A stretch of 64,000 nt of DNA from positions 16,953,354 through 17,017,353 of the forward strand of contig OU744449.1 of the NCBI GenBank assembly GCA_916610825.1. Reading direction: 5' to 3'. Within the stretch, counting starts at the first letter, position 1. Each line of letters begins with the position of its first letter. Both the position numbers and the translations under genes were made by a program. Positions 25,501 through 37,500 of the stretch are shown here, piece after piece. The notes under the pieces were generated by a model that made no database searches, was not told the origin of the DNA, and saw only the letters and a program-made list of their open reading frames with translations. The stretch comes from Haliclystus octoradiatus. Taxonomy: Eukaryota; Cnidaria; Staurozoa; Stauromedusae; Haliclystidae.

Positions 25501-28500
25501 TCCGCTACTAATAAACAGGTCCTAGATAGCCTAACAGTATCACACCATACATCATTTTAACTTCACTTAAATCTTTGATTTAACCACATTTTGCCGTAAT
25601 CTATGCCTGCTTCACTACTTTTTCCACCCTCATTGCCAATTGACATAATTATTTATTCCAATTTACTTGCTAAAACAAAGACTAAAGACTATGCATGGGT
25701 ATTTAGCAGTGAATGAATGAGTTGGATTTATGCTGTGCAGGCTACAATATATACAATTTGCTCACGTCAAATTCAAATTAAGTGTTCGATATAATACATC
25801 TAATCATGTAGAGAGTAAAAAGAGAGGAATGCATGCAGTAGACGATTTTACAGAAAATATTGCATATTAATTTGTTTTTTATGTGTTATATTACATTTCG
25901 AGAGTATTGTATATGAGGTCGGATATCCGACGAAGACATTTATCTGGGGGTTTCATTTAGGGTAAATGTATCAGTCGTGACATTTCTCGTGGAAGAAGCC
26001 TAATTTGGAATATTGAAATACTGTTCTGATAAAGAGTGAATTCGGCCTCCTGAGATGATGCTAAAATAATAGAACAAACAGAGACGTTCTGGGGTCACTA
26101 GGGGTCCCTATTATGGCACGATCAATGCAAAACATCCTTATACTGTGATCCATAATTCATCAGTGAATATTGATCTAACAACATTTACGATTTTACATTT
26201 ACCGGAAAATCTTGTAAAGTAACAAATTCTTATTTGATGACGATATAAACTGGCTATATCTAAGATGAAAGTTTAAAGATGCGGCCTACCTGTTGTAGTA
26301 TAGAAATCACTTTACGTTAAAAACATGAATCATACACAATAATGAGCAATGAATATCCAGCTGAAAAATATCGCAAATATCGAATATCCAGCCGAGTCTT
26401 GCAAATGTTGTCCACATTGATGTTCGTGACAAAATAGCGCAACCACAGAAAATCAGTAACTGATACATTAATAATTCCGTCTTCCAATACGCATGCGCAG
26501 TTATCAAAATGTACTACTTGAATCATAAAATACAAAGATGTAAGACAGTTAGTATCGTATAATAACATTTATATCAGTCTTTAATTACAATCGAAGTTAA
26601 TTGCACTATGTAAATAAAATTTTATAAAATCACGTTTTCACCACATTTGAAAGCTCATTCTATGACATCAGAATTCAGTAAAATTCGATTTTTAAATACT
26701 TGGAATTTTTTTCGCTTGGGTCACAGGCTAGATCGACATAACTTTAAATTGTCTTTCTAATGAGCCTATTTTTATGCTAGTATCACAATTTGCAGTTTCA
26801 TAAGGGCAATTTGCTCCTGGCTCCTCTACTACTATGCTTGGTCGGCTACGCAGACTTTACACTTTCCTTTAAAAAGTTTTAGTCTGCACGCAGGCTACCA
26901 TTTACGGGCTTCAATATTTCAAGAAACAACTGACGTCCAACACATTTAATCAGAGCATTGTCTTGCAAGTCACAAAAAGCAAATACATTAAATTTTTGTA
27001 GAATATCTCTTAAAATTAAATTACAATGAGTTTTATGTTGCAGTTTCTCAGGGTGTTTGTTCAAAAGATATCACAAGGCTTGCGGAAGATATATCCGAGC
27101 CAACAAACAAACACTGTAACAGTTTATCGAAATATTTTGCACAAATTGACTAACTTTGCTGAATTGATATTTGTGGAAGCATAACATAAATTCATTTCAT
27201 TACATCTCCTCTTAAGTGACTACATTTTGCAAGTTCCTAGCTGAATAACAACCACTAGATTATTGGCATCAAAAGAAAAGCTTTTGATATGCAAACAAAA
27301 GCCTCTAAAATTATCAAAAATTTAAATTTCTCCAAATGAAAGTTAGCAATGTATTCTAAAACGTAATCACAAGCTCAATACTATGCTCTTTTAAATCACC
27401 AGCAATGCGTAATATTAATCCGTAAGGAATAATACTGTATCGGATCCTGGTCAAGAGAAGGGAAGTATCAATTTCTTGATATCAATATTTTCATCTCAGC
27501 TTATTCAAAAGTTCAAGGAAAGTGTATGTTACCACTTTCTCAGTGACGTCACTAGAATAGAAGAATTACATGCTTAATTGATCAGGGATGGTAATATCAA
27601 TAAATGCTCTGTAACAAGCATACAGACTATCTGGTACTAATCGGGGCCGCTAATGTTTGAAACCAAATAGTTCACACTTTATGTGTGTCGTGTCACTCCA
27701 GGAGAAAACTCGAAGGTGAAAACGACTCGCTGTGGCAGCTCGTGATTTTCTGATGCATTCCTGCTTTCTCCTTACATGCCACTCGTGCAGCTATGAGTCT
27801 ATAGTTCATGGAAAATGTGAACTATTTGTTTAATATTCCCTAAATAGTCTGCTCATTTAAAACTCAGAGTAAGATTATAATTTTATATTTCTTTTTTTAA
27901 TTTTATATAATTCTACTTATACTGTATATTCATTTGTGTTTTTCTTCTTTAGGACAAGTTTGTTATGCAACTTGTAGACATGTGTGCTGCAAAAATAGAA
28001 ACATCCCTAGAGCTGATAATTCCAAGTGATGGTCTGCAAACTGACAATAACTTACTGGCTCATTGGATTGATGAAGTGATATCTTTTGAAAGTGAAATTC
28101 AATCCACCTACTGTACACCAAACTCAAAACTTCCTTGTTTGAAGATTTTTACTAAAAAACAATATCTGCCTGATTGGTTAGTCTTGGAGAAACATCGTAA
28201 GTAATTCAACATGCCAAGGAATGTCCCAAGAATAATAGTTTTGTAAACTGAAATAAGAAATACAAGCATGTATAATTGCAGATGTTGTGATTAATTGTTT
28301 AAGCTAATGAATTGTGGCCCCTTATCATTGAACTATCATAAAAATGTTTATGACAAAGAACATGTTATGAATTATCATATTCATGAAAGTATAGCCAGTC
28401 AAGATTAACTTACTTTTGATATTTTGACGTTTGTTAATCTTTGTTAGATGTTGTGATATTTATATTCATAGATTTAGACGAAGATATTTGTGTGTTTCTG

Positions 28501-31500
28501 GATTCTTCAAATGCTTGGGAGATAAGAGAAACGGAAGAGCCTTCAAACCCTAATTTCAAAGTCCCATTGTGTGTAAATAATTTCATTACAGATCTTCTGC
28601 TGATGTCAGGTACATTTTCTTATCAATATTTGTGCTTTTACTTGTTTACATTGTACCGCCTTCATATTTTTATAAATTTTGCCATTATCGTTGTTCATCA
28701 TAAGAGGTTTGTTTAGGTCACGTATGTAAAAGTAGAGTTCATGAATTCAAAATCTTTGGAATGGATAGATAAGTTTGTGAATAAAAGTATTTAAAAAGGA
28801 TTGGCAAAAGCAACTTTCTGGAGCTCGAATCAGCTCCAGTTTTCCTAGGAAAATAAATCTTTGCATCACAAGCAATGTGCACGGCATACCAAAGCACAAT
28901 AGCATGTTAGTGTTATTGCTGCCACAGTAATGTAATGAAATTTGATATTGCAGGATGTGTAAATCCCATCGACCTTTACTCTTGCATTTATTATTCAACA
29001 AGCCAGCTTTGTAACTAATATATAACTAATTTAATTGGACTCATGAAGAAAATTGCAATGGAGAGTATTTTAGATTGCTGAATTTACAATAAATTTCCAA
29101 ATGCCATCATTGTAGTCGGTAACAGCAAAAGCATATATTTTTTTAATGATCGGCTAGGGTTTACATATTTCAATGTGTTTCATTAATTTAATATCCTATT
29201 TCAATTTCTCCTGTTTAGAGAGGTCTGGAAAAATTGGCGATGATAAAATCCAATGTCACTTCGACCAAGTCCAAGCTGATGCACTGCATAGATTTGTAGA
29301 TAGAATGCAAGAAATTTGTTGCGAAAGGGAAGATAAGAAGATGGCAATTGTAAATGGATTAAACTATATCAGAACAGTAGTCGAAGACTGGGTAGAATTA
29401 AAGGTACATTTTGTTGTAGTCTAAACCTATAATTGTAAGTTCTCACAAGCATTTCTCCTGCACATCTTTCTAAATCTGAGATAAATGTGAACGTAAGATT
29501 TTATCATTGACTTTTCCAAGTACTGTAATTCATATTGCTATTGTCCATTTGTGATCTTTCCATGAATCCCTAATTCTCCCCCTCTTTCCCCCAATCAAAC
29601 ATAGTTGATCTGGGCGACAATATTTTTGAATTAGCAAAAATATTGAAGACAGCACAAAACTTTTACAGAGTAGTTTGCAGAGAAGATTGGAATAGATGAA
29701 AGGAATCTCCCAAATATTTCAAAGATCATGTTTATTCCAACTTAAGAGCTATTCAGAGGTTCAATCAAATGGTATACCATTCCATATATATATGGAATGA
29801 TGCATACAATTGTTTATTTAGGTAGGTTTTCTTGACAGTTCTTATATTTATTCTTACTGTATCCCTATTTGTTACATATTTTACCTGTAAACCGACCGAG
29901 AAAACAGCGCAAAAATGGACCTCATACAAGCTCACATACGTAGATGTTTGCATTTGTAGGTACATTATAGATAACTCTAACCAGACTACAACCCTTTGAA
30001 AATTATTTTTGTCTTCAAAATGGTAGCTATCATTTGGATGGTTATCAGTTCAAAAAGGTGCCCATTCTAAAGGTAACCATTTTGTCAATGTATTGGTGTT
30101 GCTTTTGTAGATGCTCAGTTCTGCTGCTGTTGATGACAATCTATATGACTCAAGGGAAATGACACCCTGTAGCAGTGCTTGGAATGATCTCACTAAAAAA
30201 CTGGACAATCAAATCAATACTTACTTGAGGGAGCTTGCTGTTAAATCAGAATTAGAAATTATTGAAGTGTTAAAGACTTACAGAACTGCAAAGTAGGAAC
30301 CCATAGCTTGATAAATTGAATAGATGAATTGAATCGAAGCCCATCGTGTCAGAAACATATAAGCCTTCCAAGCACCTGTACAAATTTGGTTTTCAAAATA
30401 GTTGAACATTTTGAAAATTGTAACCAAAATAGCTAAAAAGTTAACTTGTTGTTTCGAATCTTATAATCTGAAAGCTGATCACATGAATTCAAATGAAGGC
30501 AAATTTGAATCCAAATTTTGAAAATGAAAACAAAACTAATATATGAAAACCTTCTGATTTTGTGCTGTTATTCCAGTTACCAAGGTTCCTGGGGATTGCT
30601 CACTTGCACTTTGTGACAACCCTCCAAATGCGCACGTACCACTCTTCAGCTTATTATAATGCATTTCCCTCTGGGCTATTAATCTTCCATGAAAGATGTT
30701 ACTTATTTGATGTTCAAATAAGATCAACGTTGCATAATTATACTTACATTGACCTGGGGATATGATTATTAGTCAGACCTTAGGTCATATTGCTTTGCCA
30801 ATTGAGCCAATTCTTCTATTTAGGAATCACTTGCTGCTGATAGAATAAATACACGTATCTTCCAGGAAACCTATCTATTAGATACATGTGTGTAGTTATT
30901 GTGGTTTTGTTGACATTTGCAGAGACTGGTCCCAAATACTGACATAAAATTACATACATGACAGACTGCCACTTAAATTGATAAATTAGCTTTTTCATCT
31001 ATGAATAGAAAAAACTTTTATGCAGTGGTTGATAGCGAAAAGAGTGTTTTGCAATAGGCAGGATGTCTTATTTCAATATTCAAAAATCCTAGTCTCCTGC
31101 ATTCTAATAGTAAAATATCTCGTCACAAATTCCTTCAAAAACTAAGATTTTTTCCAAACTTTCTGCAATATCTTGCAATATCTGTTGTATCCATATTTGG
31201 CAACAAATATCTTTTGAATTTCTCCATCAACTTTTTGCACTGGTGCATTATTGCTGATAATATTTTTTGACGGTACTTTGCGGATATCTTTCCTATTCAT
31301 CTAAATATGGCACTTTCTTGTATATTTTCTATAAGGAGTTTAGGTAATGCTGCTCATCCAGGCGCTTTGTTATTGTGCCTTTCATCCATATTTTGTTGTT
31401 CAGTGTGGTTGGTCGACATCTGGCTCAACCCCTTTTAAAAAATTTCTAATTTCCTAGTATTTTTGTCAAACTAATGTTTTGATTGAGTCTTCTGATGTCA

Positions 31501-34500
31501 GCTGGTATGGAATCATATGTGTATGTTAACGGCTCAAGCAATGTTGATTTAGAAGATAGATTTGTCCTAAATCTGCGGGCCATCGATCATTGTGTCGGAC
31601 TGGTGCCAATCCTTTCAGGGGTATTTCTATGAGCCAATCAACTTTTCTGCAATTCTGAACCAGCATCAACGGTTTCTTTTTTCATCATTGCTTTCACAGT
31701 CTTTACTGCTGACTCAGCCTTTCCATTACCTTGTAAATGATGCTGACTCAATGTTTAATGATCAAAATTCCAATCTTGTGAAAACTGAGGAAGTTCGTTG
31801 GATGTCGAAGACTTTCCATGAAGTAGTCTTTTGTAATGGATCAACTTCTATGAAGTTCCTATGGATCAACTTCTATGAAGTTGCTATGGATCAACTTCTA
31901 TGAAGTTGCTATGGATCAACTTCTATGAAGTTGCTATGGATCAACTTCTATGAAGTTGCTATGGATCAACTTCTATGAAGTGGCTACAATGATCCACAGT
32001 AGCAGTGAAGTCTTTATCCTGCCAATGAAAAAGGTCTGTTGAGATTTGGTTTGCTATCATTGGCGTGATATTTTGTTAGTGATGGTCATGATTTTCTTCT
32101 GTTGATTGGTTGCTTAACTTAGACATACTGTACTTTAAATATACACATCATGTCTTCAATCTTTGCATTCATATTTGGCCAAGAAATACATTCTCTGGCT
32201 CTCCTTGGGCTTTGCTTGTACACTTAGGTGGCCACAATGAACTTCCTCTTTCGTTATTTGTCTCATGATGGATGGTATCACAGCTCTTTCACTCTTGTGC
32301 ACTATCCCATTGACCATTGCCAATTCATGTCGGAAATTGAAATACGGATGAAGGTGTTATCTTTATTTTCTGGCCATTCCTTCACTGCTGAATCCTGTTC
32401 GGCTCAGAATATCTGTCAAATGTTGTTCCTTCCCGGCTTGTTTCTTAGGTACGTCTCTCAATTCTTTTTTTATTATTTCCAATGGCTTGTTGTCACTCAT
32501 CTCCTCCCTTCACTGAAAACCTATGCGATATGTGAATTTCTGTTATCAATGACAGACAGTGAATTTCCATTATCATTATCCCTAACAAATATACTTGATA
32601 ATTGTTTGCTAAGTAGGCATGCTTTTGACGAGTTGTAAGTGACAATAATACCTTCACATTTTGTGCCACACCTGTCTTATTTTTCAGTGAAGTATTTAGA
32701 AAGGAATAGAGCACTCAGCAGCTTTTACATTTTACAATCTTTCTTACTATGCTGCGACTATAGCTTTTTAATGTCTTCATATAGTCTTTTGCACATTTTT
32801 ATGTTGGTCATCGTCAAGCTCGGCCAACGCCATAACCTTCTTTTCTTTTTCAATACCTTTTGAATATATACCGAATCGTTTTTATACCCATGACGAACAA
32901 TCTTTAAGGTACATATAGATCAATCATAAGTAAGGTCCAATCGATTGAACTGCATAAATGGAAATACAAAAATTTGTCGGAAATAAGTGAGTGTTTAGAT
33001 GGCAAAGTTGACCAATCAATGTTTGGGAAATTAAAATATCCCCATATAACAGAAGTATCTGGTGCATTAGATAAAAGTGAAAATAATATTCTGGTTAGAT
33101 CTTTGGAGTAATCCGGGGGTCGATACACACAAAAAATCTGATTCGAGAACTATTTTTGCCAAGATCGACTGCTAAAATCACAGCATCATTGAACGTCAAT
33201 GGATCTATAGCCATGTCTCACTTATAGCAATTATGTCATTCAATAATGTAATGCTTCGCATAAGTTCAATAATAACACAGTGAATGTAGGGTTAACTTTT
33301 ATCATCACAATTCGACACACTCGATCTCGCTACACCATTTTCTATCTAACTCTATATTTTTTACAGGAATTACACTTTGACCTCAACTATATTATGCAAT
33401 AGACAGATAGGGGACACATGACATAACAATGCAAATGACGACATTCAAAGTATTTACATGTAGTGACATCTAAATATATGTTGCATTACAATAACATACG
33501 AAGAGATGGTATATATCATAATGTATGTATGTATCATATAGGTATATAAGTATGTATCATGCATTTAGATTATTTAAAATAATCAAGATAGATGATGAGA
33601 AACATTGCTTATTCCAACGTCATTCAAATCAAATGCATGTAATCAGGTTTGAGATGAAGCATGAATTGTTTCATTGGGAATATAATGTTTTTGATTTTGC
33701 CTTCAAAAGACTGTGCAGGCAGAGCCACTTGTCAACAAAATTACTGGGAGGGGGGTGTATGACAGAAAGGGACCGAGTATTTTTTGCTTATCTGCATTCC
33801 ACTGCCTTGACTAAGGCTTGACTTGCAAGCTGTTTATGGAATTTTTCCAAACAAAGTGGAACAGCAGAAAGAGACCTAGTAGCTGATACAAAAATTATTA
33901 TAGCTCAACTTAAAATGATTGCATGAAAGAAAAAATTGTGTCTATTATTAGCGATATGGCTGAAGTGTAATAACGTGCCTACTGTATCCGCTTATTTAAT
34001 AGTGTTAAGAAGGTACACAAGAGTTAAATACTGTACTACAATTTGCAATTTATAGTAATTACAGTTGGTTCAGTTATTACCATTACTAATGAGCTTCCAA
34101 GTTTTTGGCAATTTGCCCACTTCTTCACTACTTCATCTAAATCGATCTGGTCAGTCCTTCTCACAAGCACGCTTTATAAGACTTTTCAGGCGGTCCTGTT
34201 TCATTGTGCTCTGCATCAATGTCTTTATTAATTTGAGCTTTGAGAAGCTCCGCTCATTTGACGCTGCTGTGATTAGGGCTGATAAGACTAGGCGCATGCC
34301 CTTTATGTTAAAGGGGATAGACTTTTGAATTTTCTGCAGTATTCAGCAGCTGTACGCAATGAAGTATTAATAATTTCAAGAGTAAAGAAATCTGGGGATT
34401 GAGTACTTCAAGGAAATGTTTGCAGTAGAAATAAATTTGCCAAAGAGAGATTAATTGCAGTGTCAGAATTGCATCAATCCTTTTTGGTATTAATATTTTT

Positions 34501-37500
34501 CTTTGATGACGGACATATTCTTCCTCCTATTCTTGACTCCATGATAGGGGGCAACAACAACCGTTGCTTTAATCTCGTTGTTGATACTGCTATGGTCTTC
34601 CCTGATATGATTTATTGTGAATATAGTAACATTAAGTGCTTCCGGACATCGATGATGTTAAGATCGAAAGTTTCAAGATTTCTTGAAATTGCTTTGTATG
34701 ATCCTTGATAGGTTGCTTCTAGAGGTTTTTTTAACTCGACCAATTCATAGCCAGACTTGTGTAGATGTGGTAAGTTTAGGTTCAACATAAGATGAAATAA
34801 TAGTAGGAGTGTGTGAAGGTGCTCGATGAAGATATGGTAAAATACAACGGAGTTGAGTTACGAGAGTTTCAGGAGAGTTAAAGTTGAATGCCATTGTACG
34901 AGGAATTAAAATGTTTTCACTAGTGATAATGCTGTAGAAGGTGATAAGGCGGATTCATCAGGTGACATACGGGTAGCTAGGAGGGCCACTGATAGAGTAC
35001 GGAGCCACCAGTCCTTGTTGTATGCGCGAAGAATTGTCTTGATTGTGGGTGACTGCGTTCGATTTTGCCTTTAGATTGAGGATGGTAGGCTATGATGCGG
35101 ACACGGTAAAAAACCAACTGAGGAGGCGAGAGACTTTTGAACTTCGGCAGCTGCAAATTGACATTCACGATCTGTTGCGACGTACAAAGGAACACCAAAT
35201 GATGTGATCCAGATAGATAAAAATGATGTGGCAACAGTAGCGGTGGTTATGTCAGAAAGTGGTGTGGCTTCTATCCAGTCAAAAAACGATCAATCATTGT
35301 AAGTACATGACGTCGAGAAGGGAACAAAGAAATAGCAGGATCAGATTGTGCAGGACCTTCAGAAATATCGATCGTTAATTATATGATGGGTTTTATAATT
35401 ACGGAAACCAAAAAGGCCTAAAGAATGAAATTGTTCAATTAAAATAGTACGAAGTGGTAATGGGACATATGTATCGCATAAAATTGTTATATTATAAGGT
35501 TATAGGAATGATTTTAGATTAAGGTTAGCAGGTGGTGGTGAAGGCTCTATGGAGTTAATGTATTCAGTAAGGATTGATAGATGTCGTAGTCGTTGAGATT
35601 TGAATGCTTCTGCTAATGGACGATGATCAGTGAAAAGAGTGACTGGACGGCCTTCGATGAGTGGTTTGAAAAACAATGTACCAATGTAAGCAGGTTTTTG
35701 TAAAAGCTTGAATCATTTTTTGAGCAGAAGATAACTTACGACTGAAAAAGCAAAGAGGTACAGGACCATTGCGTGTGGTTTGATGTAGAGCTGCTCCTAC
35801 GGCATAATTAGATGCATCGGTTACAAGAGTATAATTAGTGCGATCAGGATTAAGACGGTATAATAAAATGCGTTGAGATAAAATAGCTTTGATAGATAGA
35901 AATGCATTTTCAGCAGAAGGTGTCCATATGTAATCATGCTTAGCATTCATAATTTCGTGTAAAGGAATAAGCTAATTTAGAAAATTCAGGTATAAAACGA
36001 CTATAAAAATTGATGGAACCAAGAAGACGTTGTAATGACTTATGATCAACAGGCGTAAGCCAATTAGTAAGTATTTCTGTTTTACATGGGCGTGGTTTGA
36101 TTCCATTTGATGATATGGTGTAAACAAGAAAACCAGGTTCAGTTTGTGCGAATCTACATTTAGATAATTGTAAAGGTAAATCATGATCGCTGAGAGCTTG
36201 GAAATTAGTTTTGAATGTTCGTAATGTTCATCTAAAGTTTCTGAAGCGATTAATATATCATTGATGTAAGCAAATACAAATGGAAAAAGACGTAAAATAT
36301 TGTCTATAAAACGTTGAAAAAGTTTGTGCGGCATCCTTGAGACCAAAAGCCATTCGATTAAAATGAAAGAGACCAAATGGTGTCATTATTGCGGTTTTAT
36401 GTTTATCTTCTTTATGTTTATCTTCATTGGAATTTGGTGAAAAGCACGAACAAAATCTAAATTTGAGAAAATTGTTTTATTTTGGAGTTGATGTGTAAAA
36501 GATTGAACATGTGGTAACAGATAACGGTCAGGACGAGTAATCTAATTTAATGAGCGATACTCACCATAGGGCGGAATTTTCCTGTGGGAATTCCATCTTT
36601 TTTTCTTAGCGATCATGTGCAAAGGCGTTGCCCAAGAGCTGTCTGATGCAGGTCTGTTGGACTTATGTAGCCATAATTGAGTAATCGTTGAATTCGGAAT
36701 GAGCAATGTCAAGTTTCTGTCTGTGATAGTTGACGAGCACGTGCGTGAGTAGGCTGAGACGAACCAGTATCTATACGATGTATTGTGCCGTGAGACACTG
36801 CAGTTAACGTAGGGAGAGTACCGCCTTCTTTGTAGATAAATAAAGACGAATGTTCTTGAATTAAATTAGATATTTATGAAGGTACAGAAGAAGGAATTTC
36901 AATAGAAGATGTGATTGTAAATCAATACAATAGTAATAGAATTTGATGATAATTGTACAGATAAGTTTGTTAAGGGATCAGTTTAGTTTACGATGTCCAT
37001 AATCAATCATAAGTTTGTGATATTCTAAATAATCGCATCCCAAAATTGGAGTAGTAACGTCGGCTACTATAGAAGTCCAACGGAATGATCGTCGTAATCT
37101 TTTGAATATACGGTTGAATAGATTTGTCCGGAAACATTAATCTGGTTGCCATTCGCAGCTTTTAGAGAAAAGTTACAAGAAGAAATATGGACAGAACTAA
37201 CATAACGTTTTGGGATAATGCTTACGGAAGAGCCGGAGTCAATCAGGAAATGTAAACGTGTGATATAGTGTATTCCTACAATCAATCCGAGTAAACGTGT
37301 GCTATAGTGTATTCCAGCAATCAATCCGATGTAATTTTGAGTCTGATGGCACAATACTTATCCGGTACGATTTCTATCCCTGTGTTGATTCAAATAACTA
37401 TGTGTTACATAATATGTTATAGATTGTGACAACCCCAAGCTAGAGTTATTGTCCACCACTGTATAGAAATTTCATGTCATATGACATCGGCGTTTGTCGT

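Larger units (their letters stand above)
18831..25591 (-). mobile_element. Ngaro-type (DIRS order) tyrosine-recombinase retrotransposon
   Basis: Read on the - strand the order is A1 (25591-25268), gag, RT/RNase H, tyrosine recombinase, then B1 (19855-19727), A2 (19726-19403) and B2 (18959-18831). A1/A2 are 324 bp each with two mismatches seen; B1/B2 are 129 bp each with one mismatch. B1 abuts A2 directly. Such split direct repeats, with a recombinase instead of an integrase and no target duplication, define the Ngaro/PAT group, which inserts a circular DNA intermediate. A2 and B2 are separated by 443 bp of extra sequence containing a minisatellite. The near-identity of repeats and single stop in the RT indicate a recent insertion, into the older DNA transposon. 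Confidence 0.92.
13667..26831 (-). mobile_element. DNA transposon with XPG-like nuclease ORF (Academ-like), split by a Ngaro element
   Basis: Inverted termini: 13667-13770 and 26718-26831 both read TAGTAG(G/A)GGAGCCAGGAGC inward, then GCAAATTGTGATACTAGCAT and on to GTGACCC, with scattered mismatches and one ~14-bp gap. A 3-bp CTA target duplication flanks them (13664-13666 and 26832-26834). Between them lies one degenerate - strand gene (14496-18829). The gene's 5' part is interrupted exactly at 18830/25592 by a 6761-bp retroelement; without it the transposon is about 6.4 kb. A 3-bp duplication, TIRs and a FEN/XPG-like domain suggest the Academ superfamily, but I am not certain of that name. 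Confidence 0.75.
34970..37354 (-). mobile_element. Ty3/gypsy retrotransposon remnant B (protease, RT, RNase H, integrase)
   Basis: Pol domains in order on the - strand, each broken by stops. The family differs from remnant A, whose integrase boxes read differently. LTRs are not obvious at either side. The copy fills much of RINT1 intron 8 and is transcriptionally antisense to the gene. Confidence 0.85.

Noticed and set aside
32493-32863. Open frames on both strands upstream of gypsy remnant A
   Set aside because: Probably decayed RNase H/RT sequence of the same element, but too broken to name a domain.
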